A stretch of 64,000 nt of DNA from Romanomermis culicivorax (Eukaryota; Nematoda; Enoplea; Mermithida; Mermithidae). A program made the translations under genes and the position numbers. The stretch spans positions 310,001 through 374,000 of the forward strand of contig CAWUHX010000144.1 of assembly GCA_963922205.1 (NCBI GenBank). Reading direction: 5' to 3'. Numbering within the stretch: position 1 is the first letter of the stretch; every line of letters begins with the position of its first letter. The notes under the pieces were generated by a model. It saw nothing but the letters and a program-made list of their open reading frames with translations, was not told the DNA's origin and ran no database searches. Below are positions 34,043 to 44,594 of the stretch, in pieces.

Positions 34043-34941
34043 TGTAATGTACCTGCTAAAGCAGTACTGTAAATATGTAGCATACTGTATGTGATAGACA
34101 TTTATTAAATATTATTCATTTTCGTATTTTATCGTCTCAAGGGTGTCTGGGATTCACACCCAAACATTCCTACAAAATTACGTGAAGTACTTTATTTTGA
34201 TCCGTTCACACCCCGGTAGCCCAATTAAGATGCCCTAATTAATTTGCACAAACGGCAGCTGTTCCCCTAGAACCTACACTAAACTACACATTCCACAGCT
34301 ACCGTAATCCCCCGTAAAAATCGTAAACAACACCTGCACACAGTAAAATACGTAGAAGCCCCGCCAGACAGTAGTCTCAAGTGTAACGGTAGCGGCGGCC
34401 CCACAAAACATGTGTATACAGAGAAACTGATACAGGAAGCATGCACAGAAGCACAAAGGTGTGGCCAAGCCCACCGTAGAAAGCAAGCAAAGCACAGAAA
34501 GCCTACAGTACCAGAAAAGCATTAGAAAGGCGTAACTAAGAAAGCACAAAAAGCGTAGCAGGAAACGACGATTGGCGGAAGAAGATGGACAGAAGCTCGA
34601 CCTCCCACAACGCCCAGGGAGTGGCCAGAAACGTGGTATAAAAGAAGAAGCAAAGCGTGATCTATTTATTCTTGTGGTTTTACATTTTTTCGACTTCCGC
34701 ACTCGCCCCGTCCTTTTTTTATATATTTGCAAGCGGCCAATTGTCCGAAAGCAACTTAAACCGAGGCCCCATTCGTATTATAAATCGAAACGCATTTTGT
34801 ATTGTCGACGTTCAAGCGACCGTCGATCATTCGTGTATTATTGCCCATATTGTACCGCCCGCGCCCCATCCCGTTATTCCGTCCCCGCCATATCGACCGT
34901 TGGTTAGAAGTAAAGTACCTCACACAAATCTGGTCGTTACA
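34043..34941 (+). repeat. 3' LTR
   Basis: 899 bp beginning TGTAATGTACC and ending GTCGTTACA, giving a 5-bp inverted terminus. It matches the 5' LTR with scattered substitutions and one 6-bp length difference. The conserved TATAAAA is retained. Confidence 0.93.
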
Positions 34942-35410
34942 CTTTGATGTATGTGTTTTCTAGAAGGTTATCTTTTGTGTAACCCCTGTACGGGCCTATA
35001 TAACTACAAAATTAGGAACTAAATAACATCATCTGCAGCAAATATTAATTTATTTGGGATATTTTATAAAATCTGCACTAAGCCTTTTTTATCCATGCAA
35101 CCTTTTGGCATGAATCATGTTTCAAATTTATTTTTCCCATGTATAATTTGATACTCTTGTTTGATTTTGAATTGTGTAATGCATGATCACACTGAGTATA
35201 TTGTATTTTTATTCATGTAGCATTTAGGTTAGCAGTGTCCAAAATTTCCGACCACTACATGTAGCAAGCGCCCCAAATGTGACCCTCTCTCAGAAGTTGT
35301 ACAAGTGTTATCATTTGAGGATCGGGTTATGCTATGTGATTTGTTACATATCAGTGTTTATGATACCATTTTGAATATTTATGTTTCAACGTATATATAT
35401 ATTTTTTCAG

Positions 35411-36710
35411 AAACAATGGCAATGCAGCATGACTCCAAGCAAAATAGATTATTTATCATGGTCTGAATTGTCTGCTGTCACATTTTTATACTTGCAAGTT
35501 GACTGTATGCGAAAAATTCTACACTTGCGTGGAACAGTTACAGGCAAGAAGCCCAAATTTTTTTTGGCAATTTTGCTGTATCTTTTGTAAGGAATAACTC
35601 ATTTGTTGATATTCATTATTTCACATTTTTACTTCCTTGTACAATTTTCTCTAATGTTAGCTAACTTTTCTAGTTCGATTCCGTGTTTCATGTTTGCTCT
35701 ACAGTTAAAATTTTGCTATAATTAGCTATCTATTGGAGTTCGACCATTATAATGAGAATAATATTTACTTAGCTGTTTTACTGCTTATAAACCTTTTTCA
35801 TAACAATAGATTTGCAGAGAAGCCCAGAACTATTTGCGTGATTCGCCATAGTTGTAGTCCCATTACGCTATTATTATAACTGCTACCAATCAGTTACACA
35901 ATTACCCTCGTATTAGGGCTACTCAATAAAACTCGATATTGTTATATTGTTATACTTTCCCATGCTCTTATCTGCTGTCTTATTCTGTCATCAAGCACCT
36001 AGTCTCGTTTTTGAGCAATAGTCCAGCTTGATCTACATGATTTCAAATTGCATATTGTGCATCTAAACTGTAAAACGGTTTCATTGTTGCAACAACCATT
36101 TTAGAAAAACTAATTGTAGTCTGTTTTTCTTGAAATGCTGGCAAATAATAGAACTGGAGTGGAAAGCGAGGAGTATTTCCCATTTAATGATTTTCTCGTA
36201 AACATGTCACACAAGGGCAGGAAATTTGTGACCATACTTGAATAATGCTCAACAAATTTTTTGAGTAGTAAATCTCCTTGTGGGCAGTACTATTCATTTT
36301 ATTCATTTTTCAATTATTAGCATAATTAAAATAGGGCTATTATTCAGTTTTCTTATGAAATTTCTGTAAGTCAAAATATGATTAAAAATCGCATACACAA
36401 GTAGTTTTTACTGTATAAAATCACAAAATATCCAACACACAACTTTATTTCTGCTATCGATGTTTACCAGAATAACAATAGAAATGGACTAACCTATATT
36501 ATAGTTAGCAGTTTGACTTGCGTACTTTCCATTATTATTTTTTACAGCTGTTTTGTCCGAGGAACTAAAAACTCAACGATCAAATGGGACAACATGAAGT
36601 CGAGCGTGATGCTCGGCATTGATGAACTAAAATTAATGCTCAAATGTAGGAAAATGAGTCAACAAATGTCTTCTTCTTGCACTGCTTCAACGTCGGATAT
36701 GAAAAAATGA
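35411..36710 (+). CDS. Candidate 3' gene end with a SAP-like motif, two exons
   Basis: Exon 35411-35586 follows a strong acceptor (ATTTTTTCAG) and ends at TTTT|GTAAGG. Exon 36548-36710 follows TTTTTTACAG and ends at TGA. The phases join correctly (2 plus 1). Together they encode 111 residues. The segment DCMRKILHLRGTVTGKK followed by a hydrophobic stretch resembles a SAP-type helix-loop-helix in spacing. The remainder is polar, with a Ser-rich end. No upstream exon is recognised; it may lie on the other side of the retroelement, which would then sit in an intron. Function unknown, and the call rests on splice sites in a low-repeat region. Confidence 0.35.
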
Positions 36711-36840
36711 CAAAAAACAGTTGCTACCATGTTGTATAAGTTTGAATTTTTATTGTGTTGTATGAAATAAGAAGCTCATATGATTCGAGTGTGTTAATTT
36801 CTGAGAAAACATCAACAGGTGTTACTGTTTTTTATGATTG

Positions 36841-38031
36841 AATCACGTGATTGATTGTTTCACTGTATTTTGAGTCTGGCCAATAACAGGCAGATGCGAA
36901 GCGAGATCTGTCATCATTTTGATTAGTCGAAAAAAGTTAATGATTTTTACAGTTGTTTCTGGCAAATTTTCTGGCTTAGCCTCACCGTTTTTTTTCCTCG
37001 AAGATTTTTTCCACATGAGAACCGGACCCAAAATTTTTTTCCTCATTTTCCAAAAATTTTCCACATTTATAAAAACGCTTATAATGTGGCTACGGATGCT
37101 TTTTTATGCATTTTAGGAGCATACCCATGCATTTTGTTGTATTTGGAGTCAGAAACCTGCAAAAATAAGAAAAAAATTGAGAAAATCCAAGTTATATTAG
37201 CCGAAATGAGCTCATGCATGAAGAATATATTGGTATTCTACAGGAGCGGGTGAAGCATGTTAACGAATAACGATAGAGTTTTCAGGAATTTATCCGCTAT
37301 TAACAATTCTATTTCTATGGCTCTCATTAGAATCATCTAATTTTATTTAGTCCTTCGTCCGGCGCGGAGCGCCGGAAAATTTTTTGGATTTTCACTTTCT
37401 ACAACGCTGGAAATTGAACCTTCACAACGTTGGGAAATAAATTAAAATTTAAAACGCGACTCATGAAGTATATAATTTGTTTCCCATTCCGGCGCGGAGC
37501 GCCGGGAAAATTTTTCAGTTTTTATATTCTAAAACGCTGGAAAATAAATCTCTCCAACAGATATTCATAAACAGAAGTTCGAAAATCGCAGTCTAGAATG
37601 ATGTCTTCAATTTCTATCTTCATTAAACGCAAAAGTTCAGGTTGCAGACGTTTAGAAAGTACCAAACATCGAGAGAAAAAATTGAGAAAATTGATGAAAA
37701 ATCTCAATATTGGGCGACATAATTGACTGTTAACGATTAGAAAATGAAACGAGCTAACTTGATTGATAGAAACTGTTGAGCATTAATTAGTGAGTCGAAG
37801 TAGATATGCTAATGGCCGCGCCTGATAGAAAATAGTCAAGATTGTACCCGTGACCGGCGCGAAGCGCCGGAAAATTTTGAGATTTTGACCCTTTTAAGTC
37901 CACCAAAACGCATCTTTTCGGTTTGGAATTCTCCAAAAATTTTTCCTCAATGAGAACCATACCCAAAATTTTTTTCCTCATTTCGAAATTTTTTTCCTCA
38001 AGAGACCCCATTTGAGGAAAAAAAAACGGTG
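36841..38031. repeat. Mixed CCTCA/CCACA-word repeats
   Basis: Near 36980-37065 CCTCG, CCTCA and CCACA words alternate between A/T runs. At 37915-38031 a complete CCTCA-word end occurs (four CCTCA/TGAGG words, then a long A run and CGGTG) attached to the common interior orientation. CCGGCGC palindromes lie at about 37358, 37487 and 37854-37870. Confidence 0.6.
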
Positions 38032-38162
38032 CTTAGCCTTAGACTCAGGCTTAGGCTTAGGCTTAGGTTTACGCTTGGGCTTAGGCTTAGGATTAGGTTT
38101 AGTATTGGGTTTAGACTTAGGCTTAGGCTTAGGCTTAGGCCTGGGCTTAGGCTTGGACTCAC
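38032..38162 (+). repeat. Degenerate (TTAGGC)n array
   Basis: About 130 bp of TTAGGC with variants such as TTGGGC and TTAGGT, directly after the CCTCA-word end. A second, minus-strand array is at 10965-11266, and a short remnant is at about 44298-44352. Confidence 0.8.
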
Positions 38163-38304
38163 GGTTAGGAAGGAGTAGACTACAACTTTCCGACCAATCG
38201 AATTGAAGGTGTGAAATTTTTTCACCAATGAAACTGATGACAGATCTCGCTCCCTAATGCTTTGTATAACAGGAAAGCATAGCAACAAAGCATTGCCTTG
38301 CGGC

Positions 38305-38750
38305 CATACATGTAATTGGGGGGGGGGGGGGAAGTGCTATGGGAACCCCCCCCCCCAGAAATCGTCGACCATATGGCTAGCCATTGGGCGACCCCCCCCC
38401 AGGATTTTCCAATCCTATGGCTAGCCATATGGTAGCCCTAGGGACCCCTATAGTTTTAGTCGGAAAAATACTGAAAAATGTCATTTTTTTCATGAAAAAT
38501 GTCAAATTTTGAACAAAAAATGGTCAAAAACGTCAATTTTCTCGGCGCTCCGCACCATAAGTACATATTTTATCATTTTTTAGACAAAAATTACTACTTT
38601 TTAAACCGTTTTTCGGACATTTTTCATGAAAAAAATGGAATTTTTTTCCTTCAGGGACCCCTCCCCCCAAAATTTTGGGAATTACTGACCCCCGGCCCCA
38701 AAAAAGTGCTCCAACCCCCCCCCAGACCTCGGAGCTCCGTTACGTGTATG
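38305..38750. mobile_element. CATACATGTAA-terminus MITE
   Basis: 446 bp with perfect duplication CTTGCGGC at 38297-38304 and 38751-38758. It contains long G and C runs, the words CGACCATATGGCTAGCC and a GGCGCTCCGC remnant of the hairpin. Orientation is as in the 18114 copy. Confidence 0.9.
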
Positions 38751-38927
38751 CTTGCGGCATGATTTTTTTGCACACAGCAACCAAATTTCGGGCTGTGCGT
38801 GCAACCAAATTTTTTGTATCAAGTTGCACAGTGCAAGCCGGAGCCTGACGGCCGTTATGATTAGGTTACAGTGTCTCCTGTCCGAAGATGCATTTTTATG
38901 CGGTATAAAATGGGAAATAGTGAAAAT

Positions 38928-40289
38928 CATACCTGTAGGCCCCCGACCAGTTGGGGGCATACCTGTACTTGGCCCTGGGGGGGGGGGGGGTTGGGGTGGG
39001 GACCCCCAACTTGGCCAACCCTGTACCCAAAATCATTTTCCCCCCAACCCCCCTCCAGTTTGGAAAAAATTAAAAAAATTTGCAAAAAAGTGTATGTTTT
39101 TTGGCCTTTTTTGGGAAAAATTTCGACTTTTTTCTACCCCCCCCCCAAATTTCGGATTTACCCTCCCCCCAACTGGTCGGAGGCACTGTTTTTTTCCCCG
39201 GGCCTTTTCCCCAAATGGGGAAAAGGGTCAAAATTTTTTTCCCCATTTTCCCGGAGTCGTTTTTTTTCGCTTAAAAATGCTCACAGACGCTTTATTTAGG
39301 TGTTTTTGAGCCTTTTCAAGCCTCCTGGTGTTTTTAGACCCGTCAATTCATTAAAATTGAGGAAAAAATTGAAATTTTCGAGTTCAAAATTTAATCTACA
39401 AGCATTGGAACAAATTTTCAAGCAAACTATCCAAAAGCATAATGACTTTGAGAATTACATGAGAAATTGATGGTTAAGTTCTCTATGATGACAAGTGAGA
39501 ACCCAAAATGAATGTTAATCTTTCCGGCGCGAAGCGCCGGAAAAATTTTTTGGGTATTGATATTCTGCGACGCTGGAAAATCAATTTTCCGAACATTTAT
39601 TTCAAGAATTAGATTTGAATTTTGTGTTCAAAAGTCGTAATTTCTAGAATTTTACTTGAAAAATTTTAAAACCAGTATAATTTATTTGTAAACTCTCATA
39701 CTTGGTCGAAAATATATGAGTAAGCAGAGTATAAATTTCCGAAAGATATTTCCAAGAAGCGTTTGAATTGATTTTACGTTAGAAAAGAAATAATCGCATC
39801 AAAAAGCTTAGTGACTTGACGTATTGATCTTTCTCAAAAGGAAAAAATGTGAATCTTCATTAAATATCATGATAAAATATTGAAGATGACCAATGAAAAC
39901 ATGAGATAATACGTTCAAGATGATCAAAACTATTATAAATTATATGATAAATGAAGGTAGACGTGCTAAAAGCCGCGCCTGAGCTAAGTAATGCATAATA
40001 ATGATTATTAAAGTTATAGTCGGCGCGAAGCGCCGGAAAATTTTGAGATTATGACCTTCTAAAATGCACCAAAATGCATCTTTTCTGCATCCGATCCCCA
40101 AAATTTTCTTCCCCAAATGGGGAAAGAGCCCAAAATTTTTTCCCCTTTCCGAATTTTTTTCCCCGAAAAAGCACGATTTGGGGAAAAAAACAGTGGTCGG
40201 AGGTCTTACAGGTATGGGGGGGGGGGGGGTTTGGTGATGTTGGGTACATGGTTGGTCAAGTTGGGGAGGTCCCCCCCAGTACAGGTATG
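38928..40289. mobile_element. CATACCTGTA-terminus MITE, split by a CCCC-word element
   Basis: Starts CATACCTGTAGG and ends AGTACAGGTATG with perfect duplication GTGAAAAT at 38920-38927 and 40290-40297. The left end is doubled: a second CATACCTGTA starts about 33 bases in. It is interrupted by 39184-40195. Confidence 0.85.
39184..40195 (+). mobile_element. Complete CCCC-word hAT-like element
   Basis: 1012 bp, opening CACTGTTTTTTTCCCC and closing GGGGAAAAAAACAGTG, with perfect duplication GTCGGAGG at 39176-39183 and 40196-40203. CCCC/GGGG words occupy both ends. The interior matches the CCACA-word element 4543-5578 throughout. Hairpin CCGGCGCGAAGCGCCGG at 39524-39540, and CGGCGCGAAGCGCCGG again at 40021-40036. 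Confidence 0.92.
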
Positions 40290-40480
40290 GTGAAAATTTT
40301 CCGGCGGGCGCTTCGCGCCGGATTTTGATTATTTGGTACTTATCCAGTTTGGCCCACCTAGTCCCTTGGCGTCAACCGCTGGCGTCGACAGTAAGACATC
40401 TGTCGATTCCTGTTGAACAGATATACAAACCTACTGATCGTATTTCCATCCGAGCGTCCCCGATCCAAGTCAACAGTCGG

Positions 40481-42795
40481 CAGTGTTGCCAGATTAAAAA
40501 ATCAAAACCGGCCAAAGGCCTCACAAAAACCGGCCAAAAGGCCAAAAAAAACCGGCCAAAACCGGCCAAGTGGTTTTTTCATCAGAAAACGCATATAAAC
40601 ATAATTATATAAGTACTCAAACATATTTCATGTAAAATAAGCAACAGGTATTTCTAAAATTTATTCGATGTGAACACAGTTTAAAATATCGTTATCCAGA
40701 ATTCCTTCAACATAATTTTCAGTCTCGCTGATTTCATCATTGTCCTCACAGGTTTGTATATCAGCATCAGTATCATGGATAAATTTTTAGTTGCTCACTC
40801 TAAAATCGATAAATTTGCTTAAATTTATCAGAAAAACCATCGCAAACTGTTTTCTTGACATTTCATTCGATCCGCATCGGTTTTAGGCATTTAAAACCTA
40901 ATTTTTTGAGTTTTGGAGACCAAATGAAAAAGTTAATGACTAGACTAGAGTAATTAGTTCGGCGCGTAGCGCCGTAATTTTTTCTGGATTTCAATATTCT
41001 GGAACGCTGGAAAATGAATCTTTTCACCTTTTAATTCCCAGACAGAAGGTTTGATTTCTCGGTGAATTTAATGAATTTTCAGTGGGACAAACTGAAATCC
41101 AAAAACTAGGCAAGCGGCTTTCAACCGCCAAAAATTTCTAGCATTGTCTTACACTCAAAATGTTTTAATCACATGAAAGTCAAAATTCAAATTTTTTGTG
41201 AAGATCGCAGAAAATTTTGGGAAAATTATCGAGAAAAATGTTGGTTTTCATCAACTTCGTCAAAAAACAATACAGGATCAAACATTTAACCATAATATGA
41301 TGATAATTAGAACCTTTAAGCACTAACTAGAATGAACTTTTCCAACCGCGCACTAGAATAATATAGAAAATTATAAATGAATTGAAACCCGGCGCCAAGC
41401 GCCGGAAAATTTTCACATTTCTCCATTTTAGAACGCATAAAAATGCATCTCCGGACAGAAAACCCAATAACCTTATCAAAAGAGCAGTCAGGCCTCAAGT
41501 TGCACTGTGCAACTTAGCAGAAAAATTTGGTTGCACAGCCCGAAATTTGGTTCCTGTGTGCAAAAAAAACCCTTGTGAACAAGAATCTGACAAAACACAA
41601 AATTATTCTAGTCTTTAGTACACTTCAATAACAAAAACGAAAACAAACAAAAGATTTCATGGAATGGGTATGTGATGAATCGGATTTATAGTAATTTTTT
41701 TTTGAATTGTGAACAGCGTTTTTTTTGTGCACGGACATTTGTGCCAATTGGCACAAAAAAATTTTTTCTACTAGAAACATACTGAAAAACTGCGAAAAAG
41801 TTTTATGCCAAAAGTTTGATGAAAAGTTAACGTTTAAAACGCATTAATTTTTTGGAAAAATCGTGCTCCTCAACCTATTTGTCAGCTAAACCATTTCAGT
41901 CAGATAAGAAAAAACTGTACAAGAAAATATTTCGCGACAACTCTAAAAGAAATGGAATGCTGACAAAATTTAAATAACTCGAGAATTGTTCAGGAAGTTC
42001 AAATTGATTCACTTCGACTCACGACGAATATGAATTATCGAATATCGATACATTTAGCAACACTGTAAAGACTAGGGAAAATTGAGTTAAAAATTGTGTA
42101 AATTTTCGGCCGAAATATTGTACCATTACCAAGGATATCGATTTTTCTATTTGAATCGATCAAAAACAAAAAGTAAGAATTTCAGTTTTGAACCGGAATT
42201 TGACTGAATTAACAGAGAATATTCAGAATTTCTTCTCATTCATCCATCAGTCATTGACAGCCTATAAAATGTGCTGCAACGATACTAATACACTGTTCGG
42301 AGAGAAATCGTTCGCGTTCGGGCGGGTCAAATATAGGAATAGGAAATACTATGTTCATTGACTCGGTGCGAAGCACCGAAAATTTTTTGTATTTTCAGCC
42401 TCTAAACGTCTAAAAATCAAGGAAATTTAATGTTTGACCAGCCAAAAATTTTGTGCCAATTGGCACAAACGCACAAAATTTTTTGTGCCATTCGAAATTT
42501 TTTGTGCCAAAAACCATGTTTTGGCACACAAAAAACACTGATTGTGAATTATTTGTCATTGTCCGCGGCTCATTTTAAGTTAAAAATTGAACTACAGTAA
42601 ATATCTGAACGAAAACAAGCTTTTAGAAAGTCAATCTTACGTTGTCGGTAAAATTTCAAAACCGGCCAAAAACCGGCCAAGTCGAAAAAAAAACCGGCCA
42701 ACAAAACCGGCCAAGACATAAAACCGGCCAAAAACCGGCCAGAGCCCAAAAAAACGGCCAATTTTGGCCGGTTTCCGGCCTATCTGGCAACACTG
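40481..42795. mobile_element. hAT-like element with CAGTGTTGCCAGAT termini and CCGGCC words
   Basis: A perfect 14-bp inverted terminus CAGTGTTGCCAGAT and perfect duplication ACAGTCGG at 40473-40480 and 42796-42803. Both ends hold arrays of AAACCGGCCAAA, about five on the left and eight on the right, as expected of hAT subterminal transposase sites. The interior is composed of other repeats, a TTGCAC-word fragment (about 40785-41577) and the complete GTGCC-word element at 41714-42540. No transposase. Confidence 0.92.
41714..42540 (+). mobile_element. Complete GTGCC-word hAT-like element
   Basis: 827 bp, opening CAGCGTTTTTTTTGTGCACGG and closing AAAAAACACTG, with perfect duplication ATTGTGAA at 41706-41713 and 42541-42548. 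Palindrome GTGCCAATTGGCAC at both ends. A CGGTGCGAAGCACCG hairpin variant near 42365 keeps the stem by a paired change. Confidence 0.92.
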
Positions 42796-43876
42796 ACAGT
42801 CGGCAAAGATCAGAGACACCCAGGAAGCGGAGCCAGCGGCAAGAGCCGAAGCACCGAGGGCGCCCGCGCAGACTCATGACCATGCGCGTCAAGAGAAGTA
42901 TTTTTCGTTTGATTCTAGCTTTGGGATGAAACATCAACCCTACGGGTGCAAAATTCAGTCAATAATCACGTGACATGCGTCATCAGGGAATTACTGTAGC
43001 TGATGTAGGCACTTACACTTGAGCACAATGCTTAAATGTAGACTGAAGACAGATAATTGGAGATTTAACGGTACATGCGCTACGCGCCCGCCCACGTGGC
43101 TCCGCGCTGCGCCCCTGAGCCTAAGGATTGTATAAGCAAGTTGATGCTTTTACTGATTCACACAGAATAGCTGCTCAATTACTGTAGACGCCAACGGTTG
43201 ACGCTGCGGCAGGTGGACCAAAGTGGATAAGTGCCGATTATTTAATAACTTTTCCATATTCGCAATTCGGAAATGTCATTTTAGCTAATGCTTATAACTT
43301 TTAATTATCAACATATATGGATAAATGTTTGATCCTGTGTTGTTTTTGACGAACGAAAAGATTTTTCTCCACTATGTTCGCAAATTTTTTTGCGATTTTT
43401 AAACAAATTTTGACATTTGTGTGATTAGAACATTTTGAGTCCAACTTGCTGGTAGAAGAATCGAAGTTCTTATTTGCTTTTGTCTAGTTTTTGAATTGTA
43501 GTCTTCCCGACTGTCGACTGATAATTCATTGTACCCCTGAAAAATTAAACCTTCTGTCTTGGAAGTAAAAGTTGAAAAGATTCATTTTCCAGCAATCTAG
43601 GATGTCAAAATCCCCAAAAGAATTTCGGCGCTGTGCGCCGAACAAGTTACTCATACGAACGTTTTCATTTTCTCTTCAAAACTCAGAAAATTGGGTTTTA
43701 AAAGCCTAAAACCGACGCGATTCGAATGAAATAGAGGAAAATACCGTTTGGTGGTTTTTCCGATTGAATTGAGCTAATTTATCGATTTTGGAGTGAGCAG
43801 CCAAAAATCTATCTGTGCAACCAAAATTTTCCCCCAAGTTGCACATTGCAACCTGGTCTGTGCAAAAAAAACCCTG

Positions 43877-44172
43877 GATACAATATTCCATTGAACATGA
43901 AATATTACGTTTGAGATGATGAAAACTATTAAAGATTAAATGGTAAGTGAAGGTAGACATGCTAAAAGCCGTGCCTGAGCTTGGTAATAAATAATAATGA
44001 TTATTAAAGTTATAATCGGCGCGAAGCAGCGGAAAATTAGGTTTGGACCTCCTAAAATGCACAAAAATGTATTTTTACAATATGAAAACACCAAATTTTT
44101 CTTCCACATGAAAGTGTTTTCCACATTCCAGATTTTTTTCCACATTATAGTGCAAATGTGGAAAAAACAGTG
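43877..44172 (-). mobile_element. Right-end fragment of a CCACA-word element
   Basis: The common interior runs to a CCACA-word end (TTATAGTGCAAATGTGG, A run, CAGTG). The other end is missing. The word array is in the same spacing as in 4543-4650. Confidence 0.65.
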
Positions 44173-44419
44173 TTGCGGCGAGAGCACTAGCATCGATTTA
44201 ATTGATCAAAAAAATTTCATCATGAATTTCATTGAGTGAAAAAATTTATAGCCTTGATCTGATTCGTCAGAAAAATATAGTTTACGGCATCTTAACCGCA
44301 AACTTGAGCCTAAGTTTAACCCTTAGTCTAAACCTAAGTCTAAATCTATGCCTACCAAAGCCAAAAAATTATTCAGAACAAAACTCAAAAATTCGATATA
44401 TCTTTTCGACCAATCAGAT

Positions 44420-44594
44420 CATACCTGTAAGAGGTTCGACCAGTTGGGTGGCGGGGTCGAAAAAATTCGAAAATTTCCCCAAGAAGGCATTTTTTTGCCA
44501 ATTTTTTCTAATTTTTCTAATTCTGGGGTTTGGGTACAGGGTTGGTCAAGTTGGAGTGGAGGGTACCTCTCAACCTCCTCCAATTACAGGTATG
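44420..44594. mobile_element. CATACCTGTA-terminus MITE
   Basis: 175 bp, starts CATACCTGTAAGAGG and ends ATTACAGGTATG, with perfect duplication AATCAGAT at 44412-44419 and 44595-44602. A decayed relative ends at 45467. Confidence 0.9.

Larger units (their letters stand above)
25630..34941 (+). mobile_element. Ty3/gypsy endogenous-retrovirus-like element, order gag-env-pol
   Basis: A 9.3-kb element with direct LTRs (25630-26534 and 34043-34941), gag, an env-like glycoprotein, and pol in the order protease, reverse transcriptase, RNase H, integrase, which is the Ty3/gypsy order. A polypurine tract precedes the 3' LTR. The LTRs differ at roughly 2 percent of positions plus one 6-bp indel, so the insertion is not fresh. 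The 3' LTR has TGTAA...TTACA ends; the 5' LTR starts CTTAA. No matching target duplication was seen. Pol contains a frameshift and stops, so this copy is defective. Base use is C-rich on the coding strand, unlike its surroundings. Confidence 0.93.
40335..43235. mobile_element. TIR element with GGTACTTATCC termini, 8-bp duplication
   Basis: The inverted ends share about 60 bp, starting GGTACTTATCCAGTTTGG on the left and GGCACTTATCCACTTTGG (reverse complement) on the right. Perfect duplication GATTATTT at 40327-40334 and 43236-43243. More than 2.3 kb of its length is the hAT-like insertion at 40481-42795. Its remaining own DNA is about 590 bp, relatively GC-rich, with no transposase. Confidence 0.88.
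38758..43876. mobile_element. TTGCAC-word element, outermost of a four-level nest
   Basis: The left end at 38758-38830 has CATGATTTTTTTGCAC and TTGCAC/GTGCAA words. The right end at 43790-43876 has GTTGCAC and GTGCAAAAAAAACCCTG. Removing the inserts at 38928-40289 and 40335-43235 leaves one co-linear copy of the third interior (compare 12415-13100). The outer flanks do not show a matching duplication, so the pairing of these two ends is inferred from interior continuity. Confidence 0.55.

Noticed and set aside
38012..38206. Gly/Leu-repeat frame (alternating G and L)
   Set aside because: Translation of the TTAGGC-type hexamer array.
42570..42937. Overlapping frames on both strands rich in Gly/Pro/Arg
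   Set aside because: Produced by the CCGGCC subterminal array of the hAT-like element, not by a gene.
38758..43876. Target duplication for the outer TTGCAC-word element
   Set aside because: The flanks CCTTGCGG and GATACAAT do not match; the pairing of ends rests on interior continuity only.
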